A stretch of DNA of 64,000 nucleotides from Bacteroidales bacterium (GTDB taxonomy: Bacteria; Bacteroidota; Bacteroidia; Bacteroidales; F082): contig JAFXLL010000001.1 of assembly GCA_017531225.1 (NCBI GenBank), positions 1 through 64,000 on the forward strand, read 5' to 3'. Under the pieces are notes generated by a model. The model was not told the origin of the DNA, made no database searches, and saw nothing but the letters and a program-made list of their open reading frames with translations. Below, one piece after another: positions 41,265-50,545 of the stretch. Every line of letters begins with the position of its first letter. The first letter of the stretch is position 1. A program made the translations under genes and the position numbers.

Positions 41265-43721
41265 ATGAAAAAACTGCTTCTTTCTTTCGTCATTGCTTTG
41301 ATTGCCACCTCTTCGGTGTTTGCCCAAAGCAACGTTTCTGGTAAAATTATCGATGAATCCAATAACCAAGGCGTGCCCTTCGTGAACGTGGGCCTGTTCC
41401 GTGTAGTCGACTCGGCCTTTGTGAGCGGTGCGGCTTCTGACGACAAGGGCGTCTTTAAACTGCAGGCAGTACCGAATGGAGAGATGCTTCTTAAGATTTC
41501 GGCTATTGGTTATGAGCTGTTTGAGAAGCCGGTGACAGTGAAAGGCAACACCGACCTTGGCACCTTGAAACTGACCGCTGGCACCACTCGTCTCGATGAA
41601 GTGGTCGTCACCGAGAAACGCCCGATGTTCCTCGTGGAAGGGGAGAAAACCATGTATAATGTGGCGGAAGATCCCAGTATTCAAACAGGCACGCTGTCCG
41701 ACGCTTTACAGAATGCACCAGGCGTTGAGGTCGATGTAGAAGGTAACATCACCCTGCGCGGCACTTCGAGCGTGGAGGTCTGGATCAATGACAAACCTTC
41801 ACACTTGAGCGCAGAGAATCTCAAGACCTATATCCAACAACTGCCGGCCAACAGCATTGACCGTGTGGAGGTTATCACCAACCCATCGGCTCGTTATGGC
41901 TCCAAGGCTGACGGCATCATCAACATCGTGACTAATGCCAAGGTCCAGAAGAACGAGTTCTTTAGCTTCGGTGTGAACGGATCTACAAGACCTTCGGTAA
42001 CACCTTGGATGTCATACGTCTGGTCGAACGAGAAGCTTACCATCAACGCCTATATCAATGGCGGTTATGCCCTTTGGAAAGGTAATTCGTTTAGCGATCA
42101 GTCCTTATATACTGCTAATCAAATCCTTGCGAGCCATGAGATTGACACTGTCACTTATCAGAACAAGGGCTTCAACGGTGGCGGCTATGTTAGCCTTGAT
42201 TATGAGATCGATACGGCCAATAGCCTGAGTTTTTGGTTCAATGGTTTTCCAAATTTAGGAAGAAACAACAGCAGTTCCAGCTCGTTTAGGGAAGAGTTCC
42301 TTGATGAAAACGGTATTCCGCTTGCTACGCCATCATTGACGGACTATCGTACAAGCAGCACCTCCACGAGCAACAACTATTTCTTGATGGGCGGTGTGTA
42401 TTACCAGCATAAGTTCGACAACAAGGGACACAATCTCTCTATTAGCGCTGATGCCATGGGTTGGGGCTACCAGGGCAGTGGCCGTGTAGACCGTCACTTT
42501 GTGCTGCCTGAGGATCATCTGAGAGCCATCAACTCTACCCAATCACGTAATAGCTTCGGCGGTGAGGTGGAAGTGGTTTACAACCGTCCCTATTCAGAAA
42601 ACGGCGAGATTTCGGTAGGCTTGAACTCAGGCTATAGCCCTGAAAAAGTGTATAGTAAGAGCGATACCTTGGTGGGCGAGAATTGGGTAAATGATGCTTA
42701 TCGTTCCTATGCGGCTACCTTCTCCACGTTGACCAATGAAGCTTTCATCACTTTGCAGCATAAGTTCGGCGGATTCACTGTGAAGCCGGGTGTGCGTTTT
42801 TGCCATGAACTGGTGAGTGGCAACTATGTTGACTCCACTCAGTATGATTTCCGCAAGCCATTCTTCAGTGTGCGACCCTCTTTGCACCTGTCGTACCGCA
42901 CTGAGTCCATGCATAACTTCAGCTTGAGTTACACACGCCGTATCGCTGCTCCCGAAGCGTCTCAGCTGAGCATGTTCCCCTTGTATGACGAAGATGAATT
43001 CAGTACGGGTAATCCTGATCTGGATCGTATCTATACCAATGCATTCGAGGCAGGCTGGACCAAATATTTCATGAACTTCGGTTCTGTGGGTCTCTCAGCC
43101 TACTATCGTGGTAAATCAAATGAAGTCAACGAGATACAGATGTCAGTGTACCATCCATTGTATGGTCGTGTGGTGCCTTACAGCTATCCCGTCAACGTGG
43201 GTAAGAGCCATAACGCAGGTTTCGAGTTTAACATGATGTACCGTCCAAGCGGTTTCTTCAACCTTCGTTTCTATGCCAACTTATACGATTCTTACCTGGA
43301 GACGGTCTTCAATGACACTCCTTATAAATCTGACATGTGGTCATATAGCTTCCGCCTGAACTTATGGGCCAAGCTTTGGAACAAGATCGAGGTGACGGCT
43401 TCAGGTTACTACAGCTCTCCGACACAGTCGTTGTTCAGCGAGATTCATTCACGTTACGGTATCGATGCTGGTTTACGTGCTGATTTCTTCGATCGTAAGA
43501 TGTCGGTCTTCGTCAATGCCAGCGATATTTTCAACTGGAACAGATGGGCAAGGTCAAACAACAGCCCATACGTGAAGTCCGATGCCAATTCGAAATACAA
43601 CAGCCGCGCTGTCTCGGTGGGTGTGACCTTCCGTTTCGGTAAAATGGAATTGGAACAGATGGCCCGTCAGGGTGCTGACGATTCGCAAGGCGCTCCGCAA
43701 GGCGGCGGGATGGGACGGTGA
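41265..43721 (+). CDS. TonB-dependent outer-membrane receptor-like protein (OMP_b-brl family)
   Basis: An 818-residue outer-membrane protein. Signal peptide MKKLLLSFVIALIATSSVFAQ; carboxypeptidase-regulatory-like domain (about 22-100: VSGKIIDESNNQGVPFVNVG, ETEL-type LDEVVVTEKRP as TonB-box region); plug domain (TLSDALQNAPGVEVDVEGNI, TLRGTSSVEVWINDKPS, VEVITNPSARYGSKADGIIN); then a 22-strand barrel ending RAVSVGVTFRFGKMELEQ. A Q/G/A-rich tail (DDSQGAPQGGGMGR) follows the last strand. No SusD partner follows, so this is not a glycan-utilisation SusC. Substrate unknown. Confidence 0.88.
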   Translation: MKKLLLSFVIALIATSSVFAQSNVSGKIIDESNNQGVPFVNVGLFRVVDSAFVSGAASDDKGVFKLQAVPNGEMLLKISAIGYELFEKPVTVKGNTDLGTLKLTAGTTRLDEVVVTEKRPMFLVEGEKTMYNVAEDPSIQTGTLSDALQNAPGVEVDVEGNITLRGTSSVEVWINDKPSHLSAENLKTYIQQLPANSIDRVEVITNPSARYGSKADGIINIVTNAKVQKNEFFSFGVNGSTRPSVTPWMSYVWSNEKLTINAYINGGYALWKGNSFSDQSLYTANQILASHEIDTVTYQNKGFNGGGYVSLDYEIDTANSLSFWFNGFPNLGRNNSSSSSFREEFLDENGIPLATPSLTDYRTSSTSTSNNYFLMGGVYYQHKFDNKGHNLSISADAMGWGYQGSGRVDRHFVLPEDHLRAINSTQSRNSFGGEVEVVYNRPYSENGEISVGLNSGYSPEKVYSKSDTLVGENWVNDAYRSYAATFSTLTNEAFITLQHKFGGFTVKPGVRFCHELVSGNYVDSTQYDFRKPFFSVRPSLHLSYRTESMHNFSLSYTRRIAAPEASQLSMFPLYDEDEFSTGNPDLDRIYTNAFEAGWTKYFMNFGSVGLSAYYRGKSNEVNEIQMSVYHPLYGRVVPYSYPVNVGKSHNAGFEFNMMYRPSGFFNLRFYANLYDSYLETVFNDTPYKSDMWSYSFRLNLWAKLWNKIEVTASGYYSSPTQSLFSEIHSRYGIDAGLRADFFDRKMSVFVNASDIFNWNRWARSNNSPYVKSDANSKYNSRAVSVGVTFRFGKMELEQMARQGADDSQGAPQGGGMGR

Positions 43722-44082
43722 TTGTCCGGCCCCTACGGGGACTGATGTTTACGTTCCCGTAGGGATGACGTGGATATGGGATGCCGTAGGCATCCGACAG
43801 AGGTAACCAGCCGATTTATCGGCTGGTTATCAGTGAACGATGTTCCTCTGCGTCAACGAAACCCTTCATCGCAAATCTACCATGGAGATAATTTCTGTTG
43901 ACCCAAATGGAGCTTTGTCCTTTCAATTGTTTAACGAGGTTCGAGCATATTTCAAAAACCAGCCGTTGAAACGGCTGATTACCGCTGTTGCGCCCCTATG
44001 GGGCGCTTGGTGAATAATCCGTTTTTCTCTGCAAAAGATATAAATAATTCTATAATTATTATTAATAAACAGCAATTAATTA
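43722..44082. repeat. Intergenic palindrome cluster (CCGTAGG and CAGCCG types)
   Basis: 422 bp separate the transducer stop from the convergent adhesin stop. Palindromes in order: CCCCTACGGGG (43730-43740); TCCCGTAGGGA (43755-43765); GGATGCCGTAGGCATCC (43779-43795); TAACCAGCCGAT / ATCGGCTGGTTA, a 12-bp stem (43804-43829); AGCCGT / ACGGCT (43961-43976); GCGCCCCTATGGGGCGC (43990-44006). No ORF is supported. The adhesin terminator lies at 44083-44118. Confidence 0.75.
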
Positions 44083-44118
44083 AAATAAAAAAAGAGCGCA
44101 ATCATAGAAAGCGCTCTT
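44083..44118 (-). terminator. Intrinsic terminator of the giant adhesin gene
   Basis: On the minus strand AAGAGCGC (44118-44111) pairs with GCGCTCTT (44099-44092) and is followed by TTTTTATTTTA, 25 bp past the stop codon. Confidence 0.85.
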
Positions 44119-44143
44119 AATGTTTTAAGTATTAAATAATTAT

Positions 44144-47100
44144 TTATTTAATAACGATCTTTTGTGTCTTCACATTCTCACCATTAATCAGTTGTAACAC
44201 GTAAAGCCCAACTTTAAGGTTAATCGCCTTCGAGCAGGTGCCGTTAACAACCTCCGTGCTAATCACGCGCCCCATCATATCGATGATTTGGAGCCTGCCT
44301 TCACTGGTGATGATAAGCTGACCGTTGCTGATGAAGGCAAAGCCATCTTCGGTTTCGTTATCGTTATTCGCACTGAAGATGAGTCGGAATCTGCTTTCAT
44401 AATCGTCGTTTCGAGCGCTGAAGGTGTAGGTAGGCGTTTGAAGCAGGTCGATGTTGGCACCCGTCAAGTTATCAATCAGGTGGAGATAGTTCATCTCCAG
44501 GCCCTCAGGATTCACCGTTAAGGTATAAGAACCATTCGTAACAGCCTTGAAGTTCAGCGGCATCTCGCCTTGGCCTTCGCTGTAGGCGATGGCGTATTCT
44601 TCATGACCCACAGGGATGTAGATATTGGCATCCTGGTGGCCGAAGTAGAACTTGGTGAGCTTCGAGCCTTCGTCGAAACTGATGATGGCGTTGTCGAGGG
44701 TCTTCAAGGCGTAGCCGTCGCGGGTGGCGACAGTTTGGGCCAAGGTCATTTCCAGACTTCCGTTATTGGAATTCGTGAATGGTTCCGTTGTGCGGAAGAC
44801 GATGTCTTCGTTGTTTTCCACTTTGACAATGACACCATAGCAGGGTTGGATGGGTGTTGCTTTATCGACAGGATTAGCCACGATGATGGCACCGTTGTCA
44901 TCCAATGTGTAATAAGGCTTGTTGACGTATGCCTCAATACAGAACGGGTTGCCCACGAGGTTGTAGCCATTGGGAAGGCCTGAGATGGTCTTCTCGCCGC
45001 CCATGTTGAGCGTGCCAGTGAAGGTCACGATCCTGTTATACTTGGTGGCGTAAAGGTAACCCATGCCATTGACGAAGTTGAAGTTTGATGCGGCATTGCC
45101 CTCATGCGCCTTCCAGTTCTCCCACCTCGTGTTGCTCGGATTGAGGCGGTAAAGGTCATAGTACGCTTCGTTGTTGTCCAAAAGGTTGTTAACATCATTG
45201 GGGGAAATGTTATCTTCAAGAGGCGAAGCAATGAATGCCCAATGGTCGTTGTTGTCGCCATAGCCGATGAATTGACGATTGATGTAGTTAGAAGGGGCGT
45301 TGATATAATGGTAGAAGGTTCCGTCGCTGTCTTTCAAGCCGTTGTCATAGAACTTCAGACCGCTGACGTTGTATAAGGTGTAGCTGCCAATAGGTAAAGC
45401 GCCATCGTTTTCAACCCGCTTACCCTGACTATCGCCGATAGCCTGGGTGAAATAGCCGTTGTTGAAATGAAGCGATTGGCTCTCGTCGTTGCAACGGGCG
45501 AATGTCTTGCTGCCCGATGAGATGCAGCTTGCAGAAGGATTTATGAAACAGTCATTGAAAAAGAGGCAACAATGGCCGTTGTCTGGGCCATTACCCCAAT
45601 CGCACCATCCCACAAAGCCGCCGACGTTGGTTGTGTTGTTGGTGGTGGTGATGCTTCCAGTGAAAGCACAGCCCGTGAACGTGGTTTCGCTAAGTGCTCC
45701 GTTGCCACCTTGCAGATGGGCAATGAAGCCGCCGTGGGTGCCATCGCCACTGATGCTGCTATGGATATTGACACTGACGATACAATTCTGTATCACATTG
45801 TTGCCGTCACCTGCCCTGCCAATGAGACCGCCTGCAAACTGTGTCCTTGTGTAGATGTCGCCAGCGACTTTCAGATTCTTGATTGTGGTGCCTGCCACAT
45901 AGCGGAACGGGGCGCAAACATTGAAGCTGGTGTAATAACCCGAGGTTCCGAAATCATCGCCGTTGAGGGTGAGCGTATGACCGTTCCCGTCGAAGATGCC
46001 TTGGAAACTATTGATCTTGTTGTAGCCAACCACTTTAGAGATAGTCAAGTTTGCCATGAGCTTGAAGTGTTTGCCGCTATACGTGGTGCCATCATATACT
46101 CTGCTTGCCAATTTATTCCAGTCCTCTATCGATTCGATAAGGTAAGGATCGGAATCGGTGCCGCTGCCGTCGAAGCCGACGACCGAAAAGTAACGATATA
46201 CGTTGCCGTAGTAGCCGTTGGCATTGACGCCTGCGGCGGTATACAAGTAGTTGCCTCGGGCATTCACCTCTGTTGCAGGATTGCCATTGTAGGTCAGGCT
46301 GAGGGTGTAGCACGATGGATCGAGGGTCTCGCCACCGAAGATGACCGTCGGGTTGATGTTGATGACAGCGCCTGTGTAGTCATAAACACCATTCACATTA
46401 TCAATGAAAGTATCATCAGGGCTTGCATAGACGGTCTCACCGGCTATCGAAATCTGATGGCAAAGATTATCTCTCACAGAGGTGTAAGCGATGGTGCCCT
46501 GCCAGCTTTCGCCCATCGGCTGGGTGTAGTAGCAGTCAGTGAGGCTATAAGTGCCCATGTCGGGGTTGATAAAATTATAATAATCATAATAGGAATACAA
46601 TTGCTGGTAAGATGGTTCGTATATGCCACCGTTGATGTTGGTGGTGCCGTGGTTTAAGCCCACAAAACCGCAACACTGGCCACTATTATGATAAAAAACA
46701 CTACCTTTGAATACGCAGTTAGTGATGTTGAGCGTTGATCCGCTTGCCACATGACCCACCAAGCCGCCGTTATAGGCAAAGATATATTGTGCTTCGCTGT
46801 TTATTTCAACATTGGAGACGCAGTTGTTGAGGATAGTTGTGCCTTCCGAGTGGGCAACGATACTGGCTGCGTATTGTGAATCATTACCAATTCGCATGTT
46901 TCCTCCCACAAAAAGGTCATGGATATTGGCGCCGCTGACATAGCGGAACGGAGCGGTGTAAATCACCTTAGTGTCAAATAATAGATCCAATGTCAAAGTG
47001 GCGTTGTGGCTTCTGTTGCCGTCGAAGTTGCCGCTAAACGGATGCTCGCTAGTGCCAATCATGTTGCTCACGGTAATGTTGGCATTGTCGGCAAGTTTGA

Positions 47101-50100
47101 AGTAAACGCCACTGTAGCTTTCGCCGTTGTTCACAAGTGTGGCAACCAGGTCGAATTGGGCGGTGGTTGAAATCATGTAAGGGTTATTTGCTTCGCCGGT
47201 GCCTGTCCAATCGATGATGCTCCACTGGGCGTAAAGCGTGGTGGCTTCAGTAATATCCCAGTTATGTGCGCTGGTGCCGTCGGCGTTGTAATACTGGGTG
47301 CCGCCGCCATTGGTCTCGGTGTAGTAGCCGCCAAAGGTGTAACCCGTTATGGTAGGTATGGTGATGTCAGGCATCGCAGCGTCGAAGGTAGCGGTGACGG
47401 AGGTGGTACCGCCACTGCCGATCTGCTGGTCGAGCGTCACAGTGTACTGATTGGGCGTCCATTGGGCGTAGAGGTTCAAGATGGCGTTGTTATCAGGGGT
47501 GAGGTTGCTGACGCTCTGCTGGTCGGTATAGAAGGTGCCGTTGCCATCGGCCTGTGTGTTCCAGCCGGCGAAGGTGTAGCCCGTGCGGCTGTAGTTGTTA
47601 GCATTGAGGGGTTGCGTTACACCGTAGGTGAAGCCTTGGTTGGCCATCGTGCCAGTGGCGTTAGTGTTGTTTTTGTTGAAGCGGACGGAATAAGTGTTGG
47701 CGACGAAATCGGTGCTTACGGTCACTGCACTGGCGGGCATGGTGAGCGTGTTACCGTTGATGGAGCCGGCGTTAGCGGTGAATCTTACATGGTAGCCGGT
47801 AGGCGGATTACTGTTGTAGGTGAGGTTAAGCGTGGCCGTGGCATAGGAGTATGGCTGTCCGTTGATATTGGCACCGTTGTCGTAAGTGATGTTGCCGCTG
47901 CCAGGCAGGGTAGCCGAGGGGTCGTGGTCAATGGCGATATGTTGGCCAAGGGTTAGGGCATAGAGTGCACGGGCGCTGTTCCCATTGTAATAGTCTGTTC
48001 CGTTGAAACCCACATTGGTGGCATTGGCCGTGCCCGCCACGGTGCAGTTGAGGTAGTAGTTGCATGTAAGGGAGCCATCGCTCCGTAAACCGAGAATGGC
48101 ACCTCGATTGTCGACACCAGGGATGGTGACACCTATGGCGAGACAGTCTGTGATACTGCCGCTGTAACATCGTCCCACAATACCGCCATAGGCAGAGCCA
48201 TAGTTGGTGTTGACTATGCTGAGGGTGGCATGGCTGATGCAACTTTGCACCGTGCCTCGGTTAAGGCCCACGACGCCACCGTGGCTTACGGATGAGTTTC
48301 GTACGGCGTGGATGCATACGTTATTGGCTACAGTACATTCCTCAATGGTGGCACTGTTGGTTTCACCCGCGATACCGCCGACATAAGATTTGCCTGTGAT
48401 GCGGGTGTCGGTGAGATGGACGCGCTTCACTGTGCCACTGACTTTGCCAAATAGGCCTTGATAATTATTGGGAGCTCCTTCGCCGTCTCTATAGATGCGG
48501 ATGCCGCTGATGGTGTGTCCCTCTCCGTCGTAAGTGCCTTGGAATAGATGGTCACTGTTGCCAATGCAGGTGAAGTTGTTCTCGGTGCCGCTGCTATTGT
48601 TCCATTGGGTGGAGTAAGGGAAGGTTAGATTGGTCACTTGGAGGAAGGTTTTGCCACTGATGTCGCCACCGTTGTTCACTAAACCGGCCAGTCCGCGCAG
48701 GTCGTCGTGACATGTGATGAGATAATTGTGATTGTCGTCCTGTCGGAAGTCGGAGAGGGCATAGGCGAGGTCGGCATTGGTGGAGAAGAGGTCGGTGTAG
48801 CTGATGCTGCCGCTGAAATCGTTTCCAGCCAAGTCTTGGATGGTACCATCGTAGCCAGTGATGCTAACCTTGCCGCTAACGGTCTTCGGGATGATGCCTT
48901 TGAAGGTGAGCACGTTGCTGCCGCTGCCCGAGGTGTAGTCCAGGGTGCCAGACGTGGTTCCCCAATAGACGCTTAAGGTTGGGGTTCCCGTTACTTTCAT
49001 AATCTCGCTAAAAGCGACACTCACATACACCGTGTTGCCCTTGGCATGGCGTCCTGGATTGGCGACAATGCCTTTCATGGTGGGTGCAGTGTTGTCAACG
49101 GCCTGGATGTGGGCTTTCACATTTTTGGCATACCAGTCATCATCCAAGTTTCCTGAAGCATCGAAACGCACATAAAGACTGCTGAGATCAGTAGGAATAA
49201 TGAGGCGGCCGTCCGTAGCGCGGCAGTTGGTGTTGAAATACTGCTGCTCAAGATTGCCTTTGGGGTTGCCTGACCAAGGATGTTCCACATAGCCACAGTT
49301 GTTGCCTTGTGAAGTGACGGGGAAGGTATAAGGGTAAAAGGTAGTGTTTACATTGCCTTCAATGGTAAAGCCGGCCATATATCTGGAATAGTAGATGGTA
49401 CCCGGGTTGCCGTCCTTGGCACCAGTATCGACATTGCCGGTGTTGGTGTTGGCATAGATAGCGATGTATTGGTAGCCGTCGTCTTTCTCGCGTGCATCGA
49501 AGGTGACTGTCATGCGCAGCTGCGCGCCGGCGGTTGTGAAATAGTTTTTGGATGCGGAGGCGCTGTAGTAGTTGTTTACGTTCACACTGTGATAGGCTTG
49601 GTCGTATCCGGCGTCGGTGACGGTAAACTGTTCACTTTTGATGGTCAACTCTTTTTCTCCGAAAACGGTTGTGCTTGAGTTGTTTACGCTTGTGCCTGTG
49701 GTCATGTCGCGCTGCTTGGTAGCCAGCAGGAAGCCGCCCTTGTCGGTCACCTCGAAGAGGTAGGTGCGGGTGCTGCCGTTTTGGAACTTGTAAGCATCGT
49801 CGCTAGGATTTAGCTCAGTCACCTCTATTTCCTTGATGGAATCGTTGGCCGTGAAGTTCAGCTCGCCAGAGACAGCGGTGTAGTGCTGTCCGGGGTAAGC
49901 GCTGAGACCCACTGTGCGATAGAGAACGGTCTGGGGATAGGTGTACTCCGAGCGTTTGATGGTGAACTTGGTCTTGTGGGTGCTGGGGTTGTAGCTGGAG
50001 CCGATGGTCCAGCTGCTTTCGGCGAAAGCATTCTGCCCGAAAGCGACACCTATTAATAACAGTGCCGTTGCGAGGACTTGGTGAAAGGTAGTTTTTCTTT

Positions 50101-50104
50101 GCAT
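44144..50104 (-). CDS. Giant T9SS-exported adhesin with GLUG-like and InlB B-repeats
   Basis: A 1986-residue surface protein. Signal peptide MQRKTTFHQVLATALLLIGV; N-terminal beta domains; an SwmB/Ig-like domain (about 350-440: MKGIVANPGRHAKGNTVYVS). GLUG-type repeats lie at about 540-680 (GLFGKVSGTVKRVHLTDTRI, GGIAGETNSATIEECTVANN). Two Listeria-Bacteroides InlB B-repeats lie at about 800-960 (YSRTGYTFAGWNTQADGNGT ... ATTLYAQW). Two more GLUG-like blocks lie at about 1000-1210 and 1330-1560. The C-terminal sorting domain ends GRLQIIDMMGRVIS ... LYVLQLINGENVKTQKIVIK. It should be displayed on the surface and bind other cells or matrix. A 38-residue membrane peptide gene precedes it by 12 bp. 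Confidence 0.9.
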   Translation of the reverse strand: MQRKTTFHQVLATALLLIGVAFGQNAFAESSWTIGSSYNPSTHKTKFTIKRSEYTYPQTVLYRTVGLSAYPGQHYTAVSGELNFTANDSIKEIEVTELNPSDDAYKFQNGSTRTYLFEVTDKGGFLLATKQRDMTTGTSVNNSSTTVFGEKELTIKSEQFTVTDAGYDQAYHSVNVNNYYSASASKNYFTTAGAQLRMTVTFDAREKDDGYQYIAIYANTNTGNVDTGAKDGNPGTIYYSRYMAGFTIEGNVNTTFYPYTFPVTSQGNNCGYVEHPWSGNPKGNLEQQYFNTNCRATDGRLIIPTDLSSLYVRFDASGNLDDDWYAKNVKAHIQAVDNTAPTMKGIVANPGRHAKGNTVYVSVAFSEIMKVTGTPTLSVYWGTTSGTLDYTSGSGSNVLTFKGIIPKTVSGKVSITGYDGTIQDLAGNDFSGSISYTDLFSTNADLAYALSDFRQDDNHNYLITCHDDLRGLAGLVNNGGDISGKTFLQVTNLTFPYSTQWNNSSGTENNFTCIGNSDHLFQGTYDGEGHTISGIRIYRDGEGAPNNYQGLFGKVSGTVKRVHLTDTRITGKSYVGGIAGETNSATIEECTVANNVCIHAVRNSSVSHGGVVGLNRGTVQSCISHATLSIVNTNYGSAYGGIVGRCYSGSITDCLAIGVTIPGVDNRGAILGLRSDGSLTCNYYLNCTVAGTANATNVGFNGTDYYNGNSARALYALTLGQHIAIDHDPSATLPGSGNITYDNGANINGQPYSYATATLNLTYNSNPPTGYHVRFTANAGSINGNTLTMPASAVTVSTDFVANTYSVRFNKNNTNATGTMANQGFTYGVTQPLNANNYSRTGYTFAGWNTQADGNGTFYTDQQSVSNLTPDNNAILNLYAQWTPNQYTVTLDQQIGSGGTTSVTATFDAAMPDITIPTITGYTFGGYYTETNGGGTQYYNADGTSAHNWDITEATTLYAQWSIIDWTGTGEANNPYMISTTAQFDLVATLVNNGESYSGVYFKLADNANITVSNMIGTSEHPFSGNFDGNRSHNATLTLDLLFDTKVIYTAPFRYVSGANIHDLFVGGNMRIGNDSQYAASIVAHSEGTTILNNCVSNVEINSEAQYIFAYNGGLVGHVASGSTLNITNCVFKGSVFYHNSGQCCGFVGLNHGTTNINGGIYEPSYQQLYSYYDYYNFINPDMGTYSLTDCYYTQPMGESWQGTIAYTSVRDNLCHQISIAGETVYASPDDTFIDNVNGVYDYTGAVININPTVIFGGETLDPSCYTLSLTYNGNPATEVNARGNYLYTAAGVNANGYYGNVYRYFSVVGFDGSGTDSDPYLIESIEDWNKLASRVYDGTTYSGKHFKLMANLTISKVVGYNKINSFQGIFDGNGHTLTLNGDDFGTSGYYTSFNVCAPFRYVAGTTIKNLKVAGDIYTRTQFAGGLIGRAGDGNNVIQNCIVSVNIHSSISGDGTHGGFIAHLQGGNGALSETTFTGCAFTGSITTTNNTTNVGGFVGWCDWGNGPDNGHCCLFFNDCFINPSASCISSGSKTFARCNDESQSLHFNNGYFTQAIGDSQGKRVENDGALPIGSYTLYNVSGLKFYDNGLKDSDGTFYHYINAPSNYINRQFIGYGDNNDHWAFIASPLEDNISPNDVNNLLDNNEAYYDLYRLNPSNTRWENWKAHEGNAASNFNFVNGMGYLYATKYNRIVTFTGTLNMGGEKTISGLPNGYNLVGNPFCIEAYVNKPYYTLDDNGAIIVANPVDKATPIQPCYGVIVKVENNEDIVFRTTEPFTNSNNGSLEMTLAQTVATRDGYALKTLDNAIISFDEGSKLTKFYFGHQDANIYIPVGHEEYAIAYSEGQGEMPLNFKAVTNGSYTLTVNPEGLEMNYLHLIDNLTGANIDLLQTPTYTFSARNDDYESRFRLIFSANNDNETEDGFAFISNGQLIITSEGRLQIIDMMGRVISTEVVNGTCSKAINLKVGLYVLQLINGENVKTQKIVIK

Positions 50105-50116
50105 ATCGGTAAGTTT

Positions 50117-50233
50117 TTATTTATTGTCGTTTTTGTGCTTATTGTTGAACCTCTCGATGTCGTAGAGGCAATAGAAAATGTAGAGACCCAAGAGGGCCAC
50201 TACGATGATTCCGATAATTTGGAGAGTTGTCAT
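50117..50233 (-). CDS. Small single-TM membrane protein (38 residues) upstream of the adhesin
   Basis: On the minus strand an ATG at 50231-50233 opens a 38-codon frame ending in TAA at 50117-50119. The peptide starts MTTLQIIGIIVVALLGLYIF, continues YCLYDIERFNNKHKND and ends NK: one strongly hydrophobic helix (residues 4-24) followed by a charged tail, with the positive tail implying N-out/C-in orientation. It is 12 bp upstream of the adhesin ATG in the same direction, so it is probably the first gene of that transcript. I know no named family for it. Confidence 0.6.
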   Translation of the reverse strand: MTTLQIIGIIVVALLGLYIFYCLYDIERFNNKHKNDNK

Positions 50234-50545
50234 ATCGTTCTTAAATATTCAATGCTTAAAAAATTCGATGGCAAAAATCTAAAATCAACCGAAGTTATCT
50301 TTTGTTTTAGGTAAAAATCATTTTATTCTGGGTAAAAAGGTGTTAATTCTCGGTATAATAAATGTTAAAATCGTCACACTTTTAACACCCGTTTTTCCTA
50401 AAACCACCGATTTTCGTCCCTAAAATCGGGGTATTTCGTCCCAAAACGCCCCTTTTCGCCACATTTTGGTCACAATGGCCACCTTTTTCTATTTGAGTGT
50501 TCAAACCAATCTACTTTTGCACCGAAAATTTTATCGATTACAGAT
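50234..50545. other. Divergent regulatory region between the adhesin operon and fabH
   Basis: 312 bp with no supported ORF. The half nearer the adhesin is AT-rich and contains GGTAAAAA words. From 50407 to about 50470 lie direct repeats: TTTCGTCCCTAAAATCGGGG (50412-50431), TTTCGTCCCAAAACGCCCC (50434-50452) and a looser TTTCGCCACATTTTGG (from 50454), with starts 22 and 20 bp apart. CCGATTTT (50407-50414) / AAAATCGG (50422-50429) is an inverted repeat. The fabH promoter follows. Confidence 0.6.
50492..50519 (+). promoter_or_regulatory. Promoter of the fabH-fabG cassette
   Basis: TTTG (50492-50495) and TACTTTTG (50512-50519), with a spacer of 16 bp, slightly short. The -7 box is 26 bp from the fabH ATG. 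Confidence 0.55.

Noticed and set aside
45572-46657. 361-codon frame antisense to the giant adhesin
   Set aside because: The protein is low-complexity (AVGA/VVA-rich) as expected from the shadow of the repeat-rich sense gene. No promoter or known motif.
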